From assembly GCA_903887005.1 (NCBI GenBank), contig CAISOH010000351.1, positions 1 through 64,000 of the forward strand: a stretch of DNA of 64,000 nt, in the 5' to 3' direction. The notes below the pieces were generated by a model that saw only the letters and a list, made by a program, of their open reading frames with translations, ran no database searches and had not been told where the DNA came from. Position 1 is the first letter of the stretch, and every line of letters starts with the position of its first letter. This stretch comes from an uncultured Bacteroidota bacterium. GTDB taxonomy: Bacteria > Bacteroidota > Bacteroidia > Chitinophagales > Chitinophagaceae. The position numbers and the translations under genes were made by a program. Positions 9,521-18,601 of the stretch are shown here, piece after piece.

Positions 9521-9567
9521 ATTTAATTTGCACAAAGCAGGAACCAGCTTAGTGGTTTATAACTATT

Positions 9568-10041
9568 ATGGATACAAATAGTACAGAGGCATTTACTATT
9601 GTTGCCTTTCTCCCCAGAAAATCAGGAACAGAAAAAAGCGTACCAAGTTTTCAGCCACAGGCCGTAAAAAGAACCAGTGATGGCGAAGTGTTTGCAATTG
9701 GCGATACCGTAAGCAATGGCACTAAAATGCGCGGGAAAATAATCTCTTTTGAAATGCTCGAAGGGGAGGTATACGCCAAACACACATGGTCTAATGTTGG
9801 CATGAATTTGCGCGACCTTACCAATATTGCCAAATTGCCAGCACAATTTCAAATAGGCGATAAGGTAAATGTATCATTCAAGCAAACTTATGGCCTTGAA
9901 CCGTGGGAGTGCGATGCAGAAATTAAAGCAGTACATTTTTTCTCTAACAAAGTGAAATACGATTTGGAGATACCCATAGAAGGAGATTCTCCCACAAGGA
10001 TTTATAACATAGATAGTTGTTTTGTTTTTCCTAAAGACTAA
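9568..10041 (+). CDS. Hypothetical protein
   Basis: 157 aa ORF. Confidence 0.6.
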   Translation: MDTNSTEAFTIVAFLPRKSGTEKSVPSFQPQAVKRTSDGEVFAIGDTVSNGTKMRGKIISFEMLEGEVYAKHTWSNVGMNLRDLTNIAKLPAQFQIGDKVNVSFKQTYGLEPWECDAEIKAVHFFSNKVKYDLEIPIEGDSPTRIYNIDSCFVFPKD

Positions 10042-10062
10042 AATAACCCTTATATGTTTTTT

Positions 10063-10091
10063 AAAAAGCGGCATTTCTATGCTGCTTTTTT
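10063..10091 (+). terminator. Intrinsic terminator
   Basis: AAAAAGCGGCAT-TTCT-ATGCTGCTTTTTT. Confidence 0.75.
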
Positions 10092-10092
10092 A

Positions 10093-10193
10093 TTTCTCAA
10101 ACATTCTCAATATTCCATTTTTGAGAAAAATTTGGCAGTTTTCCACATTTGAGACTAAATTTGGTTTGTGAGTTAACAAATTTACCTCACAAA
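10093..10193 (+). promoter_or_regulatory. Promoter/operator region of the scaffold-capsid genes
   Basis: TAAATTTG -7-like box (10156-10163) inside a cluster of inverted repeats: TTTCTCAA/TTGAGAAA and TTTGTGAG/CTCACAAA. Confidence 0.5.
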
Positions 10194-10198
10194 ATACC

Positions 10199-11437
10199 AT
10201 GCCGTTAGAAGATGAAGGAATGAGGGAAGTAGGGCAAAGCCCATTAGATGCTGCCATTAAAGCCGCATATACTCCTTCTGGAGCACCCGTGCAAGACGCG
10301 GCTGCCCAACAACAACCAGCGCAAACAGTTACTCAGCATCTTGGAGCAATACCGACAGATCAGGCGCAACAAGCTGCGGCTCCTGCACAGCCTGCTCAAC
10401 CTGCCCAACAAGCTGCTGCCCCATTAGTGCAAGACCAGAACCCCAAACTGGTTAATCAACCCGGACAGGCATCCACCGAAGCGGATTTCTTTTCTTTCAA
10501 AAGCAATGGGAAATACGATTCATGGGAAAAAATAATGGCAGACATTGATAAGCCTGCCGTAGAAAAAGTAGTTGAAGTAGAAAAACGGGTACTTGTTGCC
10601 GAACCATTAAAGTTTAACAGCGACACAGCCAAAGCGATATACGAAGCGCTGGCCGAAGAAAAATACGAACTGGTTTTGCCGTTTCTTGAGCAAAGGAGTT
10701 TTGTGGCAAAGCTTGACACGATGCCTGACGAACAGGTTATCAAGGCTGAATTAAAAATTAAATATCCTTCCCTTGACCCGGATGAAATCAATGCAGAGTT
10801 TGATGCAGTGTACAAACCGGACGAAAATGTTTTAAGCACGGCAGAATTTTCCAGGGCAACAAAGAAGGCCCAGGACAAACTTTCCCGTGATGCCAAATTA
10901 GCCAAAGACGAACTAAGAAAAATATCCGAAAAACTGGAATTGCCAAAACCGGCTGCTGCGCAACAGCCTCAAGCGCCTGTTTTATCTGACGAAGCAAAGT
11001 CAATTGTTCAGTTAGGTAAATCATACGTGAAGGGTTTTGATGCATTCTCGTTTGAGTACGAAAGCCCGGATAAAACCAGGGCGGTAAAAGGCGAATACAA
11101 ACTACCTGAAACAGAGGTAGCAGAACTTGAAGCTAAAATTCAAAAGAACCCACAGGCATTTCTTGCTGGCTGGTTTGACAGGTATTCTCAAGCCAATGGG
11201 GACCTGAATGCCAAAGCAATTGCTAAGGATGTTATTTTGTTTGACAAGCTTTCTAAAGGGGAATTTGGTAATAGCCTTGCCCGTGCTGCTTCGGAACAAA
11301 CTTTTGAGGCCGTTCTAAGGAAAGACAGGAATTATGTTCCTGATGCACAAAGACAGGCAGGAAGCCCAATGCCAGGCAAAGAAGAAGCCGACAGGGCAGC
11401 AATGCTTGCTTTTGCGGGAGTGCCCGTTAAGAAGTAA
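10199..11437 (+). CDS. Putative capsid scaffold protein
   Basis: 412 aa; low-complexity Q/A/P N-terminus, helical charged body, immediately upstream of the capsid gene. Confidence 0.6.
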   Translation: MPLEDEGMREVGQSPLDAAIKAAYTPSGAPVQDAAAQQQPAQTVTQHLGAIPTDQAQQAAAPAQPAQPAQQAAAPLVQDQNPKLVNQPGQASTEADFFSFKSNGKYDSWEKIMADIDKPAVEKVVEVEKRVLVAEPLKFNSDTAKAIYEALAEEKYELVLPFLEQRSFVAKLDTMPDEQVIKAELKIKYPSLDPDEINAEFDAVYKPDENVLSTAEFSRATKKAQDKLSRDAKLAKDELRKISEKLELPKPAAAQQPQAPVLSDEAKSIVQLGKSYVKGFDAFSFEYESPDKTRAVKGEYKLPETEVAELEAKIQKNPQAFLAGWFDRYSQANGDLNAKAIAKDVILFDKLSKGEFGNSLARAASEQTFEAVLRKDRNYVPDAQRQAGSPMPGKEEADRAAMLAFAGVPVKK

Positions 11438-11512
11438 GAAACCGTTGAGGCTGGAAAGCGAAGCAAGCCAATGCCCGCAGGAAAGCATTAGCCAGTAATC
11501 TGAAAATTAAAG

Positions 11513-11575
11513 TTGCTCCCACGATTAACAATTTTTTAAAAACAAATCCCCACAAGGGAGCAATAATATTTTTTT
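11513..11575 (+). promoter_or_regulatory. Stem-loop leader abutting the capsid start codon
   Basis: TTGCTCCC (11513-11520)/GGGAGCAA (11556-11563), then TAATATTTTTTT directly before ATG 11576. Confidence 0.5.
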
Positions 11576-12997
11576 ATGGCTGTAACACAAAACTATACCG
11601 CACCGGCATACAGCCCATCCGGTTTTGCGACCTCGCAGTTTAATTACCCAATACTGCTGAACGACCTGAACTCAAATGACAGGTCATTCATGAAAGAATT
11701 AATCCGTAAGTACGGTGCCGAAAACTACGGTTTATGGCAGTTGCTAATGGGTAAAACAGCAACGTACGAGTGGACTGCCAACAAGCAGTATTACCACTAC
11801 GAAAAAAGGGAATTGCACGATTCTCTTTCAGTAGCATCAACAGTGTCCGCTACTGGTGCTGGCAATTCTGTAAACATTACAGTTGGTGCAGACAGTTATT
11901 ATATAACTGGTGCCTGCGCAGCCAGGGTGAATGAAACCTGCGTATTGGCTTCAAACCAAAGCGTACTGTTTTACATTTCCGCAATTCCTTCTACCGCTTC
12001 AAACAACTGGGTAATAACACTTACCCCGTCAAACACCACAGATATTGTTGCTTCTGGTAATACCAACGGAGCACAGGTACTTGCTGGTGATGCGATACTG
12101 TTTCGTGGTATAATGGATATTGGTGAGGCCTCTACCTTATCCCAGGGCCTTGCACCGGTGTATGATAAAATTTATGACACCACTACGGAGCACAGGGACG
12201 ATTTTACCATTACGGACTTCGCAACAATGGAAAAGCAGGAGGTACGCCTGAGTGATGGGCAGTTTTATTACAAGTACCTGGCCATGGACGACATGAACAA
12301 AAGGTTCATGAACAACATGTTTGTAAAAGTGATGGAAGCCAATGGCGCAAGCAACCGTTCTGCCAACGGCACATACGGTACAATTGGTGTGCAGCCCCGC
12401 GTATCTGCTAATGGTTCAACCATACAGTATACTGCAGGCGCTCCGACCATTACCGATTTCCATACCCTGGGCCGTACGCTGAACTTTTATGGCGCACCTG
12501 GTGAGTACCACATGCTGATGGATTTTTTCAGCAAGCAGGCTTTGGACGATTTACTGTTTACCACATACAAAGGAACCTTCCTGAACGCAACATGGGAAAG
12601 TTTTGATGGTGGTGGTAAAGAAGCTGCTGCTGCTTATGGTTTTGATACTTTCCGTGAGGATAATATCACTTACCACTTTAAGCTTAACCCAATGTACAAC
12701 CCTGAAATGTTTTACAAAAGGGTGGCAACAAAAGGCAACAGCTACGCCAACTACTCCCTGCTGATACCTCAGCGTATCAACCAGGACCCGAAGATGCAGA
12801 GCGTAACCTATCCTTCATTCCAGATTATATGGCAGGCGCTGCAAACACTGGGTAGCCCGCGCATATACACATGGGAATATGGTGGTGCTGCTCCGAGCAA
12901 CAAAACAGCTACATTGAACGATACCGTTTCAATGATGAGCTATTTTGGTTGTCGCGTAATTGCCCCCAACCAGTACGCCCTGTTCGTAGGTGTTTAA
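11576..12997 (+). CDS. Major capsid protein
   Basis: 473 aa; follows scaffold; PILLNDLNSNDRSFMKELIRKYGAENYGLWQLL. Confidence 0.7.
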   Translation: MAVTQNYTAPAYSPSGFATSQFNYPILLNDLNSNDRSFMKELIRKYGAENYGLWQLLMGKTATYEWTANKQYYHYEKRELHDSLSVASTVSATGAGNSVNITVGADSYYITGACAARVNETCVLASNQSVLFYISAIPSTASNNWVITLTPSNTTDIVASGNTNGAQVLAGDAILFRGIMDIGEASTLSQGLAPVYDKIYDTTTEHRDDFTITDFATMEKQEVRLSDGQFYYKYLAMDDMNKRFMNNMFVKVMEANGASNRSANGTYGTIGVQPRVSANGSTIQYTAGAPTITDFHTLGRTLNFYGAPGEYHMLMDFFSKQALDDLLFTTYKGTFLNATWESFDGGGKEAAAAYGFDTFREDNITYHFKLNPMYNPEMFYKRVATKGNSYANYSLLIPQRINQDPKMQSVTYPSFQIIWQALQTLGSPRIYTWEYGGAAPSNKTATLNDTVSMMSYFGCRVIAPNQYALFVGV

Positions 12998-13014
12998 TTA
13001 TCAATGTTTTATAC

Positions 13015-13042
13015 GGGGTGGTGTAAAAGCCACCCCATTTTT
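13015..13042 (+). terminator. Intrinsic terminator
   Basis: GGGGTGG-TGTAAAAG-CCACCCC followed by ATTTTTT. Confidence 0.75.
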
Positions 13043-13110
13043 TCAAGCGCTGTATGACAAGCACCGCTTGAAGTAACCGAGGTTAGAAATACCCTCACAA
13101 AACCAAAAGC

Positions 13111-14196
13111 ATGTCAACAAAAAAGACCGCTAATCTTCCAGAAGAAGGAGACGAATTAGTTCCTGGGGAAGATGCCGCTACAAAGCTTGTACCTGTACAA
13201 AACCCAAAAGCTGCAAAGAAAAAGCCAATTGAAAAACCTCAGCAGTACATTTTCAGATTTCTAAAGCCACCTGACAAGCATTTAATTACCAGCGCAAAAG
13301 CAGGAGCCACCTACCTAAAGCATACAGACAATATTTTATGGGCACACTGGATTAAAGAAGACGAAAAAACCGGTGAAACAATTTTTGTGCCTGTTAGTAT
13401 TTACCAGGATGATATTGATGTAAAAGCACTGGAGCTTGCTGGTAAAATTACTTTTCAGTTACGCACTATCCGGTATATCGCCACGGACAAATCAATCTTT
13501 GCCGATGAGCAGGAAAAGGCCAGGCCAGGGTTGTATGAAACGGATGCCACAGGCCGTAACAGAATTATTGACAACAACAGGAACAGGGACGACCTTGTTT
13601 TTGCCAGGTTTGAAAAGACTGTTCCGGCAAGTCAAACGCAGCTTGTTCAGTATTTACATTGTATAAACCAGTGTATTAACCAACATCCTTATGCCCGCCG
13701 CTATGGCAATACGCCTGCCATTTACCAACTGCTTGACTTCGGCCAAATGGACGAAAGAAAAGTAGAGTTAGGTGCAGCCCGCAGGAGGGTTTACGAGCTT
13801 GCGAGAACAGCAAGGAAAGAGGAAATGCTGCCACATGCAGAATTTTTGGGTATAGCATTTGAGATACCAGAAAGCGGACAGAAACGCGACATAGAGGTTA
13901 TAAGGGAAGATTATATGGACTATGCATATAAAAACCCTAAGCATTTTGAAGATACATTCAGCGACCCTAAAATCAAGTTGCTGTATATCATCAATGCTTT
14001 AATAACCAAAGGAGAAATTGCCATTGGCAAGTTTGTACCGGGCCAGGCTAACTGGATGCGTACAAGGGATGTTATCTGTCAAATACCAGCGGATGAATCT
14101 CCTGCCGAACACCTTGCTAAGTTCTGCTTGGTGCCAGCCGGGGAGAAGTTTGCCGGGCAATTGAAGATGATAAACATTACCACAACTACCGCGTAA
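13111..14196 (+). CDS. Structural-module hypothetical protein
   Basis: 361 aa between capsid and terminase. Confidence 0.6.
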   Translation: MSTKKTANLPEEGDELVPGEDAATKLVPVQNPKAAKKKPIEKPQQYIFRFLKPPDKHLITSAKAGATYLKHTDNILWAHWIKEDEKTGETIFVPVSIYQDDIDVKALELAGKITFQLRTIRYIATDKSIFADEQEKARPGLYETDATGRNRIIDNNRNRDDLVFARFEKTVPASQTQLVQYLHCINQCINQHPYARRYGNTPAIYQLLDFGQMDERKVELGAARRRVYELARTARKEEMLPHAEFLGIAFEIPESGQKRDIEVIREDYMDYAYKNPKHFEDTFSDPKIKLLYIINALITKGEIAIGKFVPGQANWMRTRDVICQIPADESPAEHLAKFCLVPAGEKFAGQLKMINITTTTA

Positions 14197-14213
14197 TTTT
14201 CTTTAACCATAAT

Positions 14214-14240
14214 AAGCCCTGCCAAAAGCGGGGCTTTTTT
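14214..14240 (+). terminator. Intrinsic terminator abutting the terminase start
   Basis: AAGCCCTGCCAAAAGCGGGGCTTTTTT, ATG at 14245. Confidence 0.7.
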
Positions 14241-14244
14241 GATT

Positions 14245-16380
14245 ATGCCTACCACAATTAAAATACAGGGTATTGATTGCCCTACTCCCGATATACCAGC
14301 CCGCGTAGAAGGATATAAGAAGGTCGTAAAAGAGCAGTATTTCAGACGGCAGGAAATGCCATCGTACATGAATGATGTACGCTTTGATACGCGCAATAAC
14401 CCAATATGGACACCGCAGCAGGAGAGTTTTATTTTACAGGAACTTGATAAGTGCAGGGAAGGCGTGTGGGTAATGATTAAAGGCGTGGCCACCTGGTTGC
14501 CAGGGGTGTATTATTATTGGCTTACCTACTGGACACTGGAGGATGGCACCAGGCCGGAGTACAGAGAGTGCGACAGGTTATTTTTCATCTTCTTTATTTC
14601 ATGCTACAAAATACCGTTGATTGCGGGCATAATAAGGGGTAAAGCAAGGCGTGAAGGTGCAACCTCACATGGGTTCTGCATAGAACTTTGGATAGCTACC
14701 AATGCTGCAGGATGGGGAGGTAACAAGAGTATTGGCAATATTTCAAAGACGGGTGAGGATATTGATAGCCTGTTTGAAAATTCGTTGGTGTATGCGTATA
14801 AAGCTTTGCCGTTGTTCCTTCGCCCAAGGCAATCGGGCGGCACCGACCCTAAGAATGGATTGAATTTTAAAGAGGAGGGCAGCAAGAAACAGGACCAGAC
14901 CAGAGTAGACACCAGCAGACAGGGGTTGAACTCCGTAATCACAAAAAGAGACACCACGCTCAATGCTTATGACTCTGGCCGGTGGAGCTTTCTTTTGATT
15001 GATGAAACAGGAAAATGGTTAAGAGTAAATTTTGGTAAGTATTGGCGTATAGTAAAAGATACACTGGTAAAGGGAGCGCAGCGTGTGGGGTTTGCTTACA
15101 TGCCATCCACTGTTAACCCGCCTAAGCAGGGAGGAGCAGCGTTTAAAAGGATTTGGGATGCGGCAGATCAGTACAGCTATCCGTTAAACCGGTTGCCTCA
15201 GCAGTTGGTAAGGTTTTTTAAACCTGCTTATGACGGGCTGGCCGGGTTTATTGATAAATATGGGGATAGCGTAATTGACCCGCCGGATGCAGAAACCCTG
15301 GCCTTTTTGATACAGAAAAACCAGTTGAACCCGAATGCAGAAGAAAGGGTGCCCGATGAATATTTATGTTTAGGGGCAAAAAAATATCTTGAACAGCAGC
15401 TTGAAAAATTAACGGACGAGGATGATAAAGCCGAGGAAAAAAGAAAATATCCAACCAGGGAGCAGGATATGTTTGACTTCGGCGATAGTATCAGCCCATT
15501 TAACCTGGAAAAAATAAAAAGCCAGATTGATGTGCTTAAGAAAATGGAGAGGGATAAAACCAACCCATTAAGGAGAGGCCGGTTTTTGCCCATGGAGTAC
15601 ACGGCCAGCGGTGAAAAGAAATTCAACGTGCAGTTTGTAGATGATACACATGGAGAGTGGCTGATAAAAGAATTTCCTGAGCAGGCTAACCAGTTTAGGA
15701 TAGACGACAGAGGCCGTGTGTGGCCCATGAACAGCCACAATTTCTCAGGAGGAGCAGATACCTTTCGGTTTGATAAAACGAAAGAATTAGGCTCTAAGGG
15801 CGTTATTTTAATAGGAAGCAAACTTGACCCCAGTAAAGATGCTGCGGAGGAAGGAGGAGCACCGGCAGCGCTGTTTGTGGGCAGGCCCAGGCTAACGGAG
15901 TTGTTTTGGAAAGAAATGCTGCTTGCTTCGCTTTATTTTGGATGCAGCATTACGGTGGAAAGGGATGCAACGCAGGAGTATATAAAATACTTCAACAACA
16001 CCATGCCAAACCTTTTAAATGCCAACTGCTTACCAATGTTAGGGAAAAAGCCAGATACGGCAGTGGACCCCAACAGGAAGCTAAGGGAGAGCGATAAGGC
16101 CGTGGAGTACGGAGTAAGCTCAGCGGATAGTTTTGTGTTTGCAAAGCAGATTGAGCTGGCTCAGGTGTATATTGAAAACTACTGGTGGAAAATAATGTTT
16201 ATCTCAATATTGGAGGATTTGGAACGATTTGACCCGTCAGACAGGACAACGAGCGATATAAGCATAGCCTTTATGATGTGGCTGTTAAATTACATGGGAG
16301 ACTTCCGGCAGAGAACTAAAGAACGCCGGAAGTTTGATATTGTGAGGTCGTACGAGGTTGTTAAGAGCGCCTGGAATTAA
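14245..16380 (+). CDS. terL: Terminase large subunit
   Basis: About 711 aa; GKARREGATS Walker-A-like segment and overall terminase layout; ATG at 14245 preferred to TTG 14239. Confidence 0.75.
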   Translation: MPTTIKIQGIDCPTPDIPARVEGYKKVVKEQYFRRQEMPSYMNDVRFDTRNNPIWTPQQESFILQELDKCREGVWVMIKGVATWLPGVYYYWLTYWTLEDGTRPEYRECDRLFFIFFISCYKIPLIAGIIRGKARREGATSHGFCIELWIATNAAGWGGNKSIGNISKTGEDIDSLFENSLVYAYKALPLFLRPRQSGGTDPKNGLNFKEEGSKKQDQTRVDTSRQGLNSVITKRDTTLNAYDSGRWSFLLIDETGKWLRVNFGKYWRIVKDTLVKGAQRVGFAYMPSTVNPPKQGGAAFKRIWDAADQYSYPLNRLPQQLVRFFKPAYDGLAGFIDKYGDSVIDPPDAETLAFLIQKNQLNPNAEERVPDEYLCLGAKKYLEQQLEKLTDEDDKAEEKRKYPTREQDMFDFGDSISPFNLEKIKSQIDVLKKMERDKTNPLRRGRFLPMEYTASGEKKFNVQFVDDTHGEWLIKEFPEQANQFRIDDRGRVWPMNSHNFSGGADTFRFDKTKELGSKGVILIGSKLDPSKDAAEEGGAPAALFVGRPRLTELFWKEMLLASLYFGCSITVERDATQEYIKYFNNTMPNLLNANCLPMLGKKPDTAVDPNRKLRESDKAVEYGVSSADSFVFAKQIELAQVYIENYWWKIMFISILEDLERFDPSDRTTSDISIAFMMWLLNYMGDFRQRTKERRKFDIVRSYEVVKSAWN

Positions 16381-17419
16381 TATGTTGTAAAATATGAACT
16401 ACCATATCAACAGTCCAAGAATTACCAAGTGCGTGATAAGCCCTTGAATCACTTATAATGCCTTTAAACCAATTATCAGGAAATGTTTGTAACCTGCAAC
16501 ATTCGTTAACGGTTAGTTTTCGTATGGTGTAACTGTCTGAAATAAGGCTGTCTTTTGATACGCTGGTTAAGCAGTTTGATTTTTGGCCGCCAAATTCTAT
16601 TTGTTGCGTAGTTGGTATATCAGGGTTGTTATCGTCTCGCTTGCCGTTGTTTAGTTTGCGGCCTACTTGACGGACGGCCTGCGCAATTTTATACACCTGC
16701 CCGCTCATTTGGCTAACCAGCGCAGGGCTTTTAGCTTCTTCTGAATAGATACGGTTTTGGATTGATGGCTGCGTGCCAGCGCACTCTTTTGAGGGGTTTA
16801 GTTGAATAACCATGTATTTTTTTTGAGACTGCTTATGATTAATGCTATATCCAGCTTTGCCATATTCGGCATCTATACATGGCGACTTTTCAACACTGGC
16901 AATCCCATGCTCCAAAATATCTTTCAACATAATACCCCTGTCTTTTGGTATAGAGTTAACAGGTATGTTAGTCCAATATAGCCGCTCACGATTTTGCGCA
17001 CTCACTAATGCGCTGTTAAAACGCAAGGGTTTACGCCCTACTAAATTAGTAATTACCTGCTCATGCTCTTTTTTCATACGCACGTTTTCCAGCAGCCACC
17101 ATGTAGGCCGCGTTTCGTGCAGTAGGCGCACAAACTCAAAAAACAACTTACTACGCGGGTCTTCAAATGCAAGTTGCTTACCCGCAAAGCTAAAACCCTG
17201 GCAAGGACTACCGGCCAATAGAATATCAATTTTAGGTAGGGCATTAGCTTTTACCTGGCAAACATCACCCAACTGTATAGTATCGGGAAAATGGTGCTGC
17301 GTGACTTTTATAGCGTATTTATCTATCTCACTGGCATAGTATTGGCTTACTGATATTCCAGCCCGCTGCAAAGCTAATTGCCCTGCACTTATGCCATCAA
17401 ACAGGCTTAGAACGTTCAT
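16361..17419 (-). CDS. DNA (cytosine-5) methyltransferase
   Basis: LSLFDGISAGQLALQRAGI, GSPCQGFSFAGKQ, WWLLENVRMKK, LTVNECCRLQTFPDNW. Confidence 0.95.
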   Translation of the reverse strand: MNVLSLFDGISAGQLALQRAGISVSQYYASEIDKYAIKVTQHHFPDTIQLGDVCQVKANALPKIDILLAGSPCQGFSFAGKQLAFEDPRSKLFFEFVRLLHETRPTWWLLENVRMKKEHEQVITNLVGRKPLRFNSALVSAQNRERLYWTNIPVNSIPKDRGIMLKDILEHGIASVEKSPCIDAEYGKAGYSINHKQSQKKYMVIQLNPSKECAGTQPSIQNRIYSEEAKSPALVSQMSGQVYKIAQAVRQVGRKLNNGKRDDNNPDIPTTQQIEFGGQKSNCLTSVSKDSLISDSYTIRKLTVNECCRLQTFPDNWFKGIISDSRAYHALGNSWTVDMVVHILQHINSRRS

Positions 17420-17840
17420 AAAGAGTTTTATTTAAAACAGTTTTCAAATGACTGGCCGTAACTTTTGATAGTTTTTCGAGGAACAATTTACCTGCGGGCA
17501 TAATAAACCAGGTTGTATTTTCCTCCCTTACCATTTTTCTTACAAAGCCTGCGCGTTGCAGCCGAAGCATTTTATGCCAGTCTTTTTCTTTAAAAGGAAT
17601 ATCTTGAAGATCAGCGTATTGAAGGGTGAATAAGTCTTCGATACGCAGGTTGTATTTATTTTTGATTTCATCGAGAGCCCGGCCAAAAGATAGCAGAATA
17701 TGAACGATATTTTTTCTATCGCGCAATAGAGCATGCAGGTGAAAAATCTGCTGATTTCTTTTTTCTACCAGTTTTTGAAGATTTTGCACCTGTTTTTTTC
17801 TGCGTAGGTATAGCTGGTTATCAAGAAGTTTTTTACTCAT
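17397..17840 (-). CDS. Hypothetical protein, possibly winged-helix
   Basis: ORF from internal ATG (MSKKLLDNQLYLRRKK...), overlaps the methyltransferase start. Confidence 0.5.
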   Translation of the reverse strand: MSKKLLDNQLYLRRKKQVQNLQKLVEKRNQQIFHLHALLRDRKNIVHILLSFGRALDEIKNKYNLRIEDLFTLQYADLQDIPFKEKDWHKMLRLQRAGFVRKMVREENTTWFIMPAGKLFLEKLSKVTASHLKTVLNKTLYERSKPV

Positions 17841-18166
17841 TTTAAATAATATTTTTAATAAAAAGTCCTTTATCGCCCATCCCTTGGGCAACTGGAATAC
17901 TGCACTCAACCGATGCAATAAACTAAGCCTAAGTAAGTACCCCCATATCGCAAGGGCAGCATAGCGTTGTTGAGATGGGCACCAGGTTATGAGTTAGCAT
18001 AGTGCCTGGATTTGGTTATTACGCTTTCTGTATAGCATGTGAATTGCCTTTCAATTAACATACTTTCTTACAAAGACCCTTAAATCTTTTATTCGCTAAT
18101 TAATTTTGGTTGAAATCAGCATGGGTTAAAACAGTCTTAAAACCATGCAAAATTGGGATTGGGCAT

Positions 18167-18259
18167 AAAAAAACCCGAAGGGTAGCTGTAACCTCCGGGC
18201 GGTGAGTGGGCGGCTTTAGATAGGCAACCCAATTCAAACCCGACTTCGTAACAGCTACT
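18167..18259 (-). ncRNA. Candidate structured 3' UTR RNA with terminator
   Basis: 8-bp closing stem GTAGCTGT (18182-18189)/ACAGCTAC (18251-18258) and, on the minus strand, CCCTTCGGGTTTTTTT at the 3' end. Confidence 0.4.
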
Positions 18260-18315
18260 TTACCAAATCGCATTTGCATGCCAAAAATAGAAAAACATTC
18301 ACCAAACTACCAAAA

Positions 18316-18591
18316 CTATTTTATCCGATCATGCAAAAAATTTGAAACAGCAGGCATATTTTCTTCATTTATGCCTATTAAATATTCATCCGCAGCAGCA
18401 AACAATTCTTCTTCATTTTTTGCCTCAAAAGAATGCCTGCCTCCATTCACAAATAGTATTTCCATACAAATTCGCATATCATCATTTAGTAAACCCATTC
18501 CTGCATGAAGCCATGAAGTAAAAACCTGTTCATGATAGCATTTGCTGTAAATAATATGTCTACCAAAAGGCATAGTTTTAAAATAAATCAT
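18316..18591 (-). CDS. Hypothetical protein
   Basis: 91 aa ORF downstream of the GT9-like gene. Confidence 0.55.
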   Translation of the reverse strand: MIYFKTMPFGRHIIYSKCYHEQVFTSWLHAGMGLLNDDMRICMEILFVNGGRHSFEAKNEEELFAAADEYLIGINEENMPAVSNFLHDRIK

Positions 18592-18601
18592 TTTGTATTT
18601 T

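Noticed and set aside
11576-12997. Assigning the phage firmly to crAss-like viruses
   Set aside because: Gene sizes and Bacteroidota signals are compatible, but capsid, portal and terminase family membership cannot be verified without profile searches.
15228-15821. Long minus-strand ORFs opposite terminase, portal, GroEL and others (for example 15228-15821, 26134-26931, 8394-8807)
   Set aside because: Antisense shadows of strong coding genes with low-complexity Ser/Leu-rich translations.
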